In this document: piece after piece, positions 30,701 through 45,700 of the stretch
Numbering within the stretch: the stretch's first letter is position 1
How the letters are laid out: every line of letters begins with the position of its first letter
Source of the DNA: Tigriopus japonicus
Taxonomy: Eukaryota > Arthropoda > Copepoda > Harpacticoida > Harpacticidae
Direction of reading: 5' to 3'
NCBI GenBank assembly: GCA_010645155.1
Contig: JAAGOF010000329.1
Location: 202,443 to 266,442, forward strand
DNA length: 64,000 bases
The notes under the pieces: model-generated
The model's input: the letters and a program-made list of their open reading frames with translations, nothing else
Databases searched by the model: none
What the model was told of the DNA's origin: nothing
Made by a program: the position numbers and the translations under genes

Positions 30701-33700
30701 CCTCGAGTCAATTCAATTCTCGCTCTATCGTCTAGAATTTCAAATTGAAAAAGTTCCACACAAGGTGGCACACTTGGAACTTTGCTTCTTGGTACTGCTA
30801 CCTTCAACGTACGCCAACTTTACAATCGTACGGAGCTCAAGTGAGATTGAGAAGATGCTTGTTCCATTCGTTCCAAGTTGAATGCACTGGTCTGCGGAAG
30901 AATTTTGCAATATTGGCTTGAGGCCGAAAGGCCCAGAGAGACCCAAACAGAGCTTTGCAAACAAACTTCTAGAGCCCGAGAAAATCCATAATTGAGAATC
31001 ATTTTCAGACATTTCCAATAGTGTTTCGGGAGTCTTGAAGAGTTGGAAAGTATTTAACATTGGGCATCTCGACATTGGATGAAAAGAGACGATTCCAATA
31101 AGATTTAAAGGTGAAATGCCAGATCAAGGATGGAAATTGGAAATGAGACTTTAATAGAATTATGCCACTCAATCTTCATTTCCTTTTCCATCTATGTCCA
31201 GGGCTCTATGGACCACTTAAGTAAAAGGAAATCCATTTGGCTAATGAAAGATTCTCGCGAAATTGTTCCCATTTCGGAAACGATTTGGCCCAATCTCCCA
31301 AGAACCTATCAATCGCTTAAAATTGGATCAAATTAGGTCTCCATGGTAGATGTCTGTCCCTCTTTTATAGATTAAAATAATCACCCCTCTCACCTGTGTG
31401 AGTGAAGAGTAATCGGTTCATCTTCAAATCCGCTTGGGTGAAACGAGTCAAAGGTCGACCAGGAATGGATTCAAGGCTGATTCGTCCACATTCAGGGCCA
31501 GAGACCATAAACACCACATTCACATCATCTGTATCTGCGTCCGTGGCTCCTAAAAAAAGAATAAAGAAGGTGAGCTTTCGGCCGAACTTTGATCCATAAA
31601 TCAAGATGCTCAATTTGCCATGAGGTCGAACCTTTTTGCCCTTCTGAAAACCTTTTGCCAAAAGTCAATCGGCCAGGCCATAACATCATTACGAGAGTCA
31701 TTCCAAACTTCGTTACAACCAAAAGAGCTCAAAGTTCGAGCCTCAATTCTCTAGATTGTACTCAAACATGTCCTTCCTATTTGAGAGCGAAGTGCATTTG
31801 TGAAAATATAATGCTCGACCGAAGAGACTCTCGCGAGATGAAAAATGTGGAGTTCTCTGTCAAATTGAAGACATGGTCTCCAGTTTGATTGATTAGCTCT
31901 CAGTGACTGGTCTGAGCCGTGTAAATACCGAGTTGGATGATGAACTTGGGAACATGGGTGTTCCCTTTTTCTCAGATGGGGATCCTACTGAAATAGAATA
32001 ATGCATGGAACTGTTCCTATTTCCTTGCAATGCGAATGTGTCGAAATGGTTGTAGCAAGCACAACAAAGGAAAATATCCCCAGAGAATGAAGGGGTGAGA
32101 AAGATTTTTTAGAGCGTGACGAAGAGGATGAAAACCGGGATATTTTCAATGATCAAATAATCTTGGCTTTGTGAGAAATATCCTCGCATTCAGCGTGAAA
32201 ACGAAAGAAACATGATTGATCCAGGATCAACCCCGTTTGCCAATAAAGCTGTGCTATTTCCATTTCCCCATGAGGCTTTGCGCCTTGGACTCCTTGAAGT
32301 TTGCAAACGCTCATTCAAATTTCCGAGAGTCAAAGTCAAACAAACGTATTATATGAACAGACAGGAACGAGAATGTTGTGTGAAATTATAAACACATGTC
32401 TGGTCCTCGGAGAAATCTAGAACTTTATCTGACTGACATCTCACCCCAAAGTAGTCCTCTGGGGAAAACATGATTTTTGACAATTCCGAATGGGATTGCA
32501 ACCTAGATCTTTGAGCACAATTCCCACTAACTCAACCAAGGGCACGGAAACCATCTCATCACCAGAGACCATTCGTTCCATCCTTGCTTTCTCTTCAGCT
32601 ATGGAACTGTCATTCATATCTAGGATGTCTTTTCCAAGCGAGACTAGTTCTATTTTCTGTCCAACCTATTTCAAACCAGATTCCAACTAAATATTGGACA
32701 GAAAGTTCGATAACATTCACACGAATTGGACTCCAACTAAAAATATACGTTTCCGTGTTAACCAAAGGTCCTCAAGGTCAAATACATTGAGTTGAGGACC
32801 AAAGATTAAATCTAGTCTCACCTAAATTGCTGGATGATATGGGTACAGTCGCTCCAGCAAAGACTTCCAAACCAGTGTTGTTGACCAAAACGGGAGTTTC
32901 GTCATTGACTGGAATAATTCGAATGTGGACCACAGCTGGAACACTGGTTTTGGAATCCGTCCTTCCCACCAGAGTAAATTCATCCACCAGGGTGTCGTTT
33001 CCATTGTGGACATACTAGAACAGAACAAATTCAGAAAATTAGCTTCGGGCATAGTGCTTTCAACCAAGCTCGGCTTTGGAGGCTGGACGTTTGTTTTGAT
33101 ACCAAAGTCGGCATTCTGGACCCTAATCTGAAGAATGTTGACGCGTTAGAGACTTCATGTGCCTCTTGTCGTTTAGGTGTTTAGGTATTTGAACTGATAT
33201 TTCCATTTTTTTTTTTGCCAACAAAACTTTGTTAAATGCATAATCTTAAAAAACGTTGAATAAACAATGTGACTGTTGCCAGGCTCTAAAAATATGCCCA
33301 CAAACGTCTTTTTGTCTGGCAGAGGGATAACATATCTCTTTTCAGATTTAATTTCGCCCCAACACGCGGATTGCTCGCCTCAAATTCCTCTCGACTTGGT
33401 TTCTTCCAAGTTTGCCTCGCATTTTCTGAAGGAAAGTAAAAAAAGGGAACCAGAACGGGGGAAAAAGAAAAGAAGACCGAAGAGAGGCTTGATGATCAAG
33501 ACACCGCGGAGAATCAAGATCCCAAGAGACACACACACGCACGCAGACGTATACGTACGTATAAAATGGGCCAAGTGGGCCCCATAGCAAAATAAGACTC
33601 CAGGGTGTCTCAACCAAACAAACAGTCCAGTCTAGGCTCCAATCAAGTCAGTTTGGCCAAATCATACCCTTAACGAGACTCCTTGTTCCATTTCTGATAT

Positions 33701-36700
33701 GAAACACCTGCCAATGAAAATGGGACAACTCGGGAACCCTGAGTCAAGATTGGACCCATTGGGGCAGCAAGATCTGGCCGTTGGGCTTAGTCACATGAAA
33801 GAGCTTGAGCGAGCACACTATGGAAATCAATTTGTGGGATTAAGCCGGGCACAGATACCACTACGGACGTACAATTCAGTTGGAGGAAACCTCGGTAAGC
33901 AAGTACGAAAAATGGCTGTGGAATGAGCCAATCCATTTTGTCGTGGGCCACATCCAGACTCGAACTGGATTGACGCACACATATCTGTGCCATGGATCTA
34001 CAGTAGTGTTGGAGGCTATTGATCTCTTAAGATCCCAGGATCGACCGTAAGAGCCTTATTTTATCATGGATGATGGAGAGCAACTTAACGAAGATGAGAC
34101 ACACAATAGCAAGAAACAGCCATGATTTTCTCTATCGTTTATATTAGTTTGATTAATCTAGATTCAATGACCGGGACGTCCCCATATCAACAACACTTCC
34201 CACTCAGGAAAGCTCCCGTACCAATTACAATCCTGGGTGTTCATTAAAGGATTTGGCGAGGACGTTGTTAATGGGACAAACGCAACGACCTCTTTTAGAG
34301 ACCCATTAACACGCGCTTGAGCTTCATTCCAAGAGAAACGAAACGAGCAACGGGGACTCAACGAAAGATTTGGGGCATCAAACTCTCTCTCAAAGCCGAC
34401 TCGACACTGAACATGGCATGTGCATTTCCTAACTAAGTGCATATCGTAATGCACAGATTAATAGCTCGTGGGTGTATGTAGCCACATGGAATATGGAATT
34501 GCCAGTCATGATGTCAACTTGGACTTTGTCGTAAATCGGGGTCTCTTTCTTTGACGAATGATTGTCCACTGATTGCGGTTGGGAGATTATTATTATTATT
34601 ATTTCCACTAGAAATTGTGGTCTGGAGAGTCATAAATGGACTAGGTTGAACAAAGTAAGGGGGAAGCTCCGTTTGGGTCTCTCTGGCTTTCCGAAAGGGA
34701 ACATTTTGTTTGTCACCTTAGGGTCCCCTCAACCAGATGAAAGATTATACCTTGTCGTTCTCTTTGAAACTAGTTTACTTACTTACATACACGAATGGTA
34801 GGTCAATTTCATGGTTTGCATTTCCATTGTGAGACTCTCCCTATTTGCTACTTTCCGCTTTTCGATGGTGAGGAGAAACGAAGAGAGCGAAAGAGTGACT
34901 AATCAAAAGGAAATGCAGACCGCTTTTCCATATCTGAATCAAGTCAGGCCCAAAGTTTTGTAATCTAGTGGAAACCACGAAATTTCTCAAGGGCTACTTT
35001 GACTTTCATAAACAGGCCTCGTCTGAAAGCCCTTGTATATCGGCTTTTAAACCGTAACAAGATAGACGGTCGTTGTTTGCTCAATAATGACTAGAGTAAA
35101 AAAGCGGTATTGATCATTAGGAGCCCATAATGGTCTTCAACCTCTAAGATGTAGGAAAGCATATCAAAGTTGGAAACATGAATCGCTTTGGCTTACTTTA
35201 TCAACGCCATATTTTTGATGACTAATTCGCGGCCAATTTTATACATAAACAAAAGTCTCTGAAATGATAACTGGTGGTCTTTCAGGCCCAATCTTCTGAA
35301 AATGCTGTTCTCGAGTTCACGGAAATGGAACCGAGCAAATACTGCACAGACAAAGTTGCTTGAGCTCAATGCACTTGTGCAATCCCATTCGTCATGTTGT
35401 TCGCGTGGAACCGTTTCTCATTTGTAAAGGCGTGGAAGTGACACGCCTACTTCTCATTTACATAACACTTGCAACTCTCGCCTCCGATTATGTTGAGTAT
35501 GCACATTTTTCATTTTCAAGACCGTTTTGATGAGGCACGAATATTTTCAAAGATTGGATTTGTCCCAAGGACATGGCTGCAGAAGTCCTTGGACAGTTTG
35601 AACACAAGAATAGAGAGAGAGAGAACAAGCGAATGTTTTGTGTCAACTTTTTTCAAAGCAAACTCGTAGTTCGCTCTTCCGCTTCACTTTTTTCGAGCTA
35701 ATGGATCTTTTGTTAAAAGCATCTGCTCAGTAGGGGAGCTTTAGTAGAAGAAGGCGGAGAGAGAGCCCTTCGAAGGAGTCCTTTCACCTAAGATTGGTGT
35801 TAATATTTGCTGAAAAGACACCTCCACTCCCCACTTTCCAGTTCGCCGAGATGTGGACTTTGGACCCCATTTTGGACCGAACAAACGCATCGAACTTTCT
35901 GTTGCTCTGTCAAAGAGCGAACGGCCTTTTGAGACGAGCCAATGATTTTGCGAACCAAAATCAGCCAAGCAAAAATTTCACTCTTGTACTTTCCTTGAAG
36001 ACCGTTGCTTCAGTCTTTTGGAACACTTTGGAACATTTATGTTCTTGTTTGGTCGTAATATGCTAATGAGGACTGTAACGTTTCAAAAACAATGCCATAT
36101 CGACAGTGGACACTTTCCCTTCTTGCATCAATTACGAAAAACTTTCCCCCTATCATCCGGAATGAGGATCGTTGATTCGAGGTTCCCCTCCTTGGAACCG
36201 CAATGACGAGGTTCCACTCCTATGCCACACGAGCTATGAAGCTGTGGCTCTATTTTCAATTCAGAGCATTTTCTCGTTGAATAACTTGGATAATCTAGTG
36301 GAAAGTTGGTTAGTAGTCCTCCTCGTCTCTTTAGCCCTTACTACAGTATGTGGAGTATTACTTTGTTCGTGGGTGTCTGCGTCAAGAGGAACAAGAGCAA
36401 GCATTCCCTTTCCTCGATTGGACCACTGAAGAGCAGTAGATAACTTGGTTCGCGGTCTGTAGGCCATTTGGGACAATGAATGAAACCGTGTGTACATAGT
36501 AGTGGGTACTTTACGTAGGCGAGGAGGTTGTTCCCCATTGTGGCTTCACTGAGGGACAATTATCTACTAGTGGAGCCATAAGTTAGAAAAGATGTCAAAG
36601 CTTACCTCGACCGTTTGCTCTTTTAAGTCCTGGATGGAGAAGATGGTGAGGCTCTCATCGTTGCGATTTTTTCGTCGCCTGGACTTTTCAGAGGACACGA

Positions 36701-39700
36701 GCTTGCCCGAAGTCGGGGGATCCACAATCAAATAGTCTTCAATCTTGTCCTCGTAATACGACGTGATGACATGCATATGGGAAGGCAGGAGGGGTGTCGA
36801 TTTTCCTTCAGTCACTGTCATCTCACGGGTCTCGATGTAGAGTGTCTTGGGGAGGATGGTGAAATGAAAGTGGAGGTCCGTCAATTGACTTATCCCATTG
36901 GTCACATCAAAGACGAACGAATCTGAGCTCTGATTTGAGATGGACTGAATGTAATGGAGGCGACCTTCATTGATGATGCTCTGATCAAACACATTCACTT
37001 CAAATGGGGAAGACGGGGGGAATCCTGAGTTGGGCAAATCTGCACCCGCGAAAAGTTGTGGGCCCCGAATTGACAAAGACGAAGAGGATGAGGAGGAAGA
37101 TGGAGAGAAGGTCATAGGAGTCTTTTGAGAGTCCAGGTCTCTTTGTATTTGTAAGAATTTGCTCTCCTCGGAAGTGATGGGAGGATCAATTTCTAGGTAC
37201 CCGAAACGAGGAGGCACTTTCACCATGTAAATTATGTCTTTGGAGGATATATCATTGGACGTCACGGCCGGAAGAATCTGCAATGCAAAGGAAGTTTTGA
37301 AGAAACTACTTAGGCACACTCATTGCAGTAGTTTCAGTCAGCATAGGAACCTAGTGGCAACTCAAGGAAATGATCTATGTATGGGTGGTCTCTGTGAAGT
37401 GAGATTTGTTCGTGCTTCAATACTGCCACTGAATTAGAATCGAGTTCCATTTGAAAGGAGGGCCTTCAGCCCTTTTGTGTCGGTCTGGAATAGCCCATGG
37501 GATTTGCCCGTCGTTGTCCATTTATGCGGCTGAGCAACTACCTAATGTTCTGAATACATTATCTATTTACCTGCAGGTCCCTTTGTGTGATGGCGATGCT
37601 CGTGCTTTCCTCCACAAGAAGTGAGTTATTGCTAGCGATTTCAAGAGGCTCCCAATAACTTTCTGGAAACACGTGAAAAGTCAGCGTTCCGTGAGCACTT
37701 GGACCTGCTCCACTCTCTACGGCGGCAGAATTTCCATAATTGATAGCTTCAACCGTGAATTGGAGCACGTCCTTGAGGGTCTTGGAACTATCCGTGTCTA
37801 CGCCATTCCTATTGTTCCTGTACTCGATTCGTTGCTCGAGTAGATCCAGTTCCGTAAAGTCCCGAATGGGCACATCATCCCGAAACATTTCCCCGTAGGT
37901 GGGTCCTTGTTGAATGCGATACACAATGTCCTTCCCTTGGTTGTTCAGATTGGTTTCCACGCTCAAATTGTACAAGGTCAGGAAAGCGGACTCGCCTCGT
38001 TGGACTATCAAACCGCTATTGTTTGCCACTTTGATGAATGGGGGCGAAGCTCGGACCTTCAATTCGGTGCTGACGTAGTATTGGCCGTCACTCACCCACA
38101 ACATGAGTCGACCGAAATTGGCACCAAGGTGCTTGAAGAGGATTCGCTCTTCATTCAAATCACGTTGTGTGAACTTGTAGATAGGCTGACTGGGGTTCTC
38201 CACGAGGACCAATTCCCCAATGGGTATTGGAGGGTGATTGTAGTGAATATCCTCTGGCTTTGTATCGATATCCAAGTCAATGAACTTGAGGTCCTTGCTC
38301 GTCAGGAGTCTCTGACCTCCTTCCACTACTTGGAACACTTTATCCACCACTCGGGTTGGGGTCTGATCGTTACGGAGCACAACGAGAATGTGGAACACTG
38401 CCAAATACTGGAAATCATGACGGGACTGCGAACTGGTCACAAAGAAGTGGAACGTGTCTCGACGAGATTCGGAATCGTCATGGATGTACACAACGCGCTC
38501 ATCTTGAATCTCCTCAGATGTGAAGAACGACGTGTTTCGTCGCATCACTTCCACTTTATTGGCAGCTAAGATGTCGATTTGGCCGTGCTGCGGAGGTTTC
38601 GTCACATTGTATACAAAATGGTGGATATCCGACACTTTAATGTTCAAATACTTGGGAGTAATGGCCTTCTTGCCACCCTCATCCACTTCCAGACGTTCCA
38701 AAGTGATTTCCACATCTGCATCTCCTGGAACGTAGTGCAAGTGAAACATCTGAATGGCCGATTTCTGTTCCACGGTTTGCACCACAAAAGAGAAATTATC
38801 ATCCAGGGCCTTCTGGGCCACATGTCGAAAAAGGCGGTATTTCAAGAAACCCGCCAATAAGTCCACTTGTGAGAATGACGAATCTACCCGCAGTTCCCGT
38901 TCTTGTTGAGTGAGACCATCGGTTCCTGCTTGGGTCAAGAGTAAGGCACCATGTTTGGGGGCTGACTGTATGGTATAATACACCTCAGAATCTTCGGACC
39001 TTTGGGGAAAGGTCTGATACATGAGATGCGAATCGGTGATCACAGTTTCCCTCACATTGATCAGCTTGAGGGGGATGTTCCTCAAGGCCTGAACTTGGAG
39101 AGTGATAAAGTTGATGTGGAAGATATGTTGGTCCAATTTGGCATCCTGATCACTCGCTGGTCCATGAACGATCGTGTCACCGCCATCTTTGGGGCCGCCA
39201 CCATTTGACAGGTCCAAAACGACGGCTGTGAAGCGGAAACTATCCTTGGAGGGGTTCCCTTTGGTGTGAACATATCGGACCTTCTCCTTCTCAAGTTGGC
39301 GGGAAAAGAACCTTTTGGTGCTGACCCAGCGGCCGTTGCCTCGAAGGCGCTCAATTCGACCGTAACGAGGGCTCTGAAGCACATCAAACCTGTAAAAAAG
39401 TGACAGATGTCAGACCTACACGCTATGTACAGAGACTGATGCGTAATCCAATCGACCTCGACCTTGATGCCATCGCCGGATTTTACTTCTATATTTAGAT
39501 CTTCTAGACTGACGGGTGACCTTCTTGGGTAAAAAGCAGTGCTCTAGCAATTGGTTCAAGTCATCAGACCACTTTTTGTAAGTACCCGCTGATAAGAGAT
39601 AATTCCTCTTGAAGATAGACCAACAACCCAAAACAGAAATTGAGTTCCTTGGTTCAGATCGTTTTTGTCAAACGTATTGCATGGTAGATCTCCATTTTCT

Positions 39701-42700
39701 TCTTTGTAACAAAAGCCACGCCAACAAAAAGGGCCACGAAACTAGCGAGCCAAAACGAACTGGTTGCTCAAAGGTCTCCAGGAAAAAGGCCAATGGGACA
39801 CATACACTGTTCCAGAAGAAAAAAAAGGAGGACAAAGGCCATCGTGGAATGTCATCAACCTATAGCTGAGGCTGGAGGCTATCGAAGGACGCACAGAAAG
39901 AAGGAAAATGGTTGGCTTGGCACTAGAAGATGTCAATTCAGTTGAGAATAGATGAAACTGTTTTTTTTTTCCTTCCTCCTCTTGTTTTTTTACAAGCAAA
40001 AAAGAGACGTTCATTCAATCAATACGTTTTCCGCTCTGTTTCGCATTTCTCTCAAAGGAAGCCCAATTTAGAAACTGGACAGCGTCATTGAACTTTTGTT
40101 CAATCGACATCGTAGTTACAAGCAAACTTTGACGACTTTAGAAAAATAGTACAGTTTCGATAATCTGTGTCAGGGAGTTGGTTTTAAAATCGGACAACTT
40201 TTTCACATTTGGGAGGGATATTTTCCAAAACCTCTCATGGAACATGGCCGTGATCCGAAATTGAGTTCCAAGCCATTTCAAAACCTTCGCTACCAAAGAT
40301 TCCTATCGGTTTCCCGGGGATAAAAAATGCATTGTGGTCCACTCTGAAACCCAGTGCACATATGCTAAGCCTGTACAATACAGTTCAGGAAACACTTTTG
40401 GGATGGCTTTGGTCATCCACCAATGAGCTGGAATTGACAGTTTTGGAAGCGGGAACAATCACATTTTTCTAAGGGGACCAAAACTCCTTTTTTTCGTATT
40501 TGCAACTCCCAAGAAAAAAATGATAAACTGTACGGATATTGAAACCCGATATTAATTGAACAACAAACTTGTCCGATCGCCTTAAATGGGAGGAAAAAAT
40601 GGAAGAAGGAATGGGTTGTACTTTATTACTATATTGCTGGATCAGTTAGAAATTTTAAAGAAACGTCTTAAAAAACCAAATCTATTCGCGAAAGTAACGT
40701 GTAGACATCTTGAGACATCATGAAATTTAGAAGTTACATTTTGTTGAGGAAATGTTGAAGTTTGTTCTCGTTTGAAACAGCCAAAGTTAAAAGCGCAGAT
40801 AGTGTCAAATCCTCTCTCTCTTTCGTTATTTCTTTGCTGAGATTTGCTGATATTGGAGAAATACTTTTTCATTTTTTCCAACTTTTCCAAAAACAATGTG
40901 CTTTGATAATACTTGAGAAAGTGAACAGGCACAGGAAGTGAACTAGGTTTTACCCTTTCATTTTTGAAGCACCAATGTTGTCTCAAATAACAAGCTAAAG
41001 AAAGTATGCTCTTCATAGTGTACCGTTTTGTCTTGGGCCATTATTCATTCCATCCATTTATTTTTCGGAATACCATTGTCAGAAAATACAGTTATGGTAA
41101 AGCAAGAAGAAAACAGTTTCTTAATTGCAAAAAAGAGTTTAAACCTGAATTGTTAATTTGAAACCCGGATGGTTCAAACTCAAAGCATTCGTGCAAAGAA
41201 GAACAAAAGTAAAATTTTGCCGAGATGGAAGGAAGTCAATCCTTCCAGTCTTTTTCGACAAGTACTCTTGCATTTGGGCAGGACGTTTTTGTTGCTAATC
41301 TCACGAAAAAAGCACCACATCAATTTTCGGGAACAATTTGGAACTTCGCGGTTCTTGCAGGTAAAAAGATTCAATTTCCTTAACCTCGCCCTCCCGAGAC
41401 TTTTTGGCAAACGCATCGTTGCCAAATTTGCAAAAATTGCCCAGACCCCACAATTGGCCATTGAACTCTTTGATATCATTCAACCGGGGATTAGACCACA
41501 AAACGGAACACTCTTCTGAGCTGAAAGGCTAAGTTATTCGTTTTATACCCACACCAGGCCTTTATGTCACAAGAAATTTCTCCTTCTATTCATATTTCTG
41601 ACTAGAAATGAAATATCAGATAAAGCAAAACAAAGTCGGATATTGAACTGAACCAGGGATCGATTACCACTAATCATAAGGAAGAAAGGGTGACATGGTC
41701 TCTGTGAAATTCAGATCCAGTATTTGCCATGCAAACCAAATCCATTTCGATTCTCTTCAATGCATCAATGCCGTCAAACTACCATAAGCATTTCACTCTA
41801 CGAGTTCATCGAGAAGCCAGTCCATTATGGCTGAACACACTTTCTTAAAACCCTGTCACAACATTTCACAACAAAGACAGAGAGGGCTTTCCCCTTCTGG
41901 AAAATTGTGTCAGAGTCTCACGATGACTTTCTCATGCCTCCACCGTCAAACTTTTAGCGATACAACACATCAAAATGATGTCAATGAAACTTGAAGTACA
42001 AGCCCACAAGTTTCGAGATAACATGACAACTTGGGTGGAGCATTGTTTTTTTTTAATTGAATCTTATTCATCGTGCATTAATCGCCTCTGTCGAGCTCAA
42101 GTTGGCTCTAGCTTGAGTAAAAGGTTTTTCTGCAGGAAGAGAGGGTTGAACAAAATGACAAATCACAGAAAAATCGCAAAAAGGTCAGAGACAAAAAACA
42201 CGACTTTGCCTCCCTCCAAAGTTATCGCTCTACCTCCCCTCTTAACTACACGTATACGTTGGACTACATAGCCAACAACGACATCGGCATCATCATCTTC
42301 TTCATTGGCCTGCTGGGCGCTTTTCCCCCTTTTTTCATGTCTCTGCAAGCAATGAGAAACCTGAAGGCCGAGGGAATAACACCGAAAAAATGAGGAAGTG
42401 GTGGATATTTCCATTTGTTATCAGTCCTTTCGAAAGAAACTATCTAGTTGTTCCAACTCAACATTATTGTTGAACAGAGCATATATTGATGTTATGTTGA
42501 ACTAACCTCATTTTTTTCTCAGTGTCTCGTTTACCCTTTTATTGGGACTACCATGAAAGGCGAGAAGGCCAAAGGCCAAATTTTCGGAAAAGACATGGGT
42601 GAGAGAGAACGAAGGAGGAAAAAGTGCCGTTGAGTCGGCGGTTTTGCTTGTGTGTGACTTTCGACTTGGGTTTGATTTAGTTGCACATGGGACACGGAAA

Positions 42701-45700
42701 GTCAGTCTACCCTCTTCAGTGTTTACACAAAAACACTTAATTGCAAAAAGTTAACGCTTCTCGAAGCATTCATCTTGAAGATCCCCAATAACACCACTTG
42801 AGACGTGAGAATCAAGGTCTCAGATGTTGAGTACGAGTACCCTTGAATTTACCGCCTTTCATGGATGTAATTGAATTTCTGGTTTACGAAAAGAATTGGA
42901 TCCACACGAACTAAATTGACTTCAGACCACAGAGAAGCTCCCCAAAGAGAGCACGTTGTTTTTTTTGTGGATAAATAATACATGTGTGTGTATGTGTGGC
43001 TTTTCAGCGAGAAATGCTTCTCTAGCATAACCCTATCTGCAAAAGATCAAAAAGCTCGGATTCTTTTCCCCCGACTAAGTCAAGATTTTCATGGAACAAC
43101 AAATTCCATTTAGATGAACTGATGAAACAACGATGGTTCTCTTTTTCTTCAAAAACAACGTTCAAGAATGTTCTTAGGAAATCCTAATATCAAGTTATTC
43201 TCAAACATCCCTTCCTAGTGAAGACTGAAACTGTCCTTTGGAATTGACTTGAAAAATCTTGCTCGTGTTCCCGGACCCTATTTACATATCTTGAAATGTG
43301 GCATAACATTAGTCAGCTAGAGGAGTCAGAAGATCGAAAGTTGGTTTTATCACTTACCGAATGTTTAAACTTTGTTCAGGCGCATTGGTGGTGAATGTCA
43401 GATTGTAGGAGGTGATTAAGGCACTGGATCCAGTCGGTAAACTTAGACCAGTGTTGTTCACAGCGAAAACCTGGAGTTTAAACGTCTGAATACGAAGGGT
43501 CACGACATTGCCCTCGTGTCGGCCATCCGAGATCCGGAGGCCCAATTGAGAGTCCGAACTATCGCCCTCATCCACGTAATAGATGTGTCCCTCACGCAAA
43601 TCCTGCAGGGTGAAGTCATCTATTCGCTGACTCGGGTATCGGTCATTTCGGAGAAAACCTCCGCTCTTCTTCTCATTTCTATTCACCACACTGAAGACAA
43701 TCTCTGAGGCCAGGCTATCCGTATCTCTGACCTCAAAAAGATCCCCACTCAAGAGCTTCTCAGTGGATTGGGCCAGACGAAGAGGATCCAAGTTGGCCAA
43801 TTTCACTTGGGGGATGTCATTCTTGGGCACGATCACAATTTGGAACAGGAAACGTTGGCGCTTTTGCAAATGCGCCGGCAAATTCCCGGACGAACTGAAT
43901 TCCATTTCAAACACGATTTGGTCGGTGGTGAATTCCGAGCCATCATTCACATAGTGAACCTAGAACGAAATCGACCGGATCCATCAACATCAACACTTTG
44001 AGACTTTGAATGAACACACCCTGTATCGTGTCGGAAGGAAAAACGGAGGGTCTAATTTATGTGTTCAATCTTCGCCTGCATCCTCCAATATCAATCAAAA
44101 CATGAGAGATGGCCCCTCATGTTCCGCCTTATCCGAGGTGACTGATTTCCCCATGATTCCCAAGCTAGGCTAACCTTTACTCGAGAAAGTGCGAGGAATG
44201 CAGTTTGAAAAGCCTTGCCTCGTTCCAACCACCACAACAACCATCTTTACCGATATGAAATGACATTTCTCTTGCCAACATACTTTACTTACATAGGCGG
44301 TATTGGGAAATTGAAAAAAAGTCTTGGTATGTGCACAATGGTTGTCGCGAAACAAACTCAAAAACATGAGGTTTTCCTTCCATGTCAACAGGTAACAGTC
44401 ATATTTCAATGGGCCAAACGAGGTTGTCGTTCCGATTCCGGATTCCGGAAAAGGAAACCTCGTCCATTATACGATGTGGTCGAGGTAAATAACAGGGTTG
44501 CTTTTGTCCTCGTTTAACATCATCTTCGGGAAAAGTCGTTGAAAAACAAAGAAACGAACCTCAGCACTCAACTTAAATAACAATTTGGAACGAGTCAGGC
44601 CCTCTGATTTTGTAGTGTAATTGCGATGGATTGGACGAAATTATACATTGCCAAAGTACTTATTTACCTCATGAAAGATGGATTTGTCTTTAAAAAAGGT
44701 GAGGCGCAAATAAACAAGATCCAGTCAGATTGGTGCCAATGAAGGATATAAATGAAAAATGAGGCTTTTTCTCTCACTGAGAAAATCCAAGGTCTTTTTT
44801 TTGTAACGGGAATGGACCAAAATCGAGATGAAACTTCTTGGGACTAGATTAAAGAGCATGTTTTGATCGGGAAAGAGGCAAGAAAACGGGGAAGCAAGCA
44901 CTAAGTAAACAAATAAAACTGAAGTAAAAAGGAGTTTTCATTGGCAATTACTCGCGCAACGTTTGATCTGCACCTAAGCCATTAACCCAAAATGGAAAGT
45001 GCAAAGCAAGAGGGGAACACATCGACAAGCTCTTTCAAGGCTGACGGCTTTCATAACTTACCTTATCGGTATTGAGATCCAGAAGGGTAAAAATGTTGTC
45101 ATCCACCTTGTTCCAAACGGATACGTCCAATTTGCCATGGGTTGGCATTTCCACCATGTGGAAGAGTACACCGGATTCCTTGACACCGTACTTGGCGAAA
45201 TCCGTAACTACATGAAGGTGATGCGATGTCAGGAGAGCTCGACCGCCTTCCTCAACTTCCAAGGCCTTCAATGCCACCAATTCAAGGTTCTAAAACATAA
45301 ACAAGGTCACGTCAGTAACGCAATGGCTAGCCGAACCTTGTCTAAAGTACAAATTAAGGGCACGTCCAGACAAAAGCTTCACCTCCCATCTCTTTTTGGT
45401 TGTGTTTGCTTTTGTGGATCCTTCTCTTTCTCTGTTCCTCTTCAGGAATTCAATTAGACCCCTTAATGGTTGGTGGTAGTCAGTGATCGAGGCACCGACC
45501 AAGACCATCATGATCTGCTCTTGAAAGGGATCAACTTGACTTAATCCCGGGGATTAGCAGAGAGCGAAGCCATGTCCTCTAGGACCTCGTCGTCGTCTCC
45601 GTCGTCCTTTACAGATTCCCCTATCATTCTGGTGGTTAAACATTTGAAAAGTAGACTCACAGAGAGAGTGCTAAGCGAGACCTTGATATGGATTTGCAAA

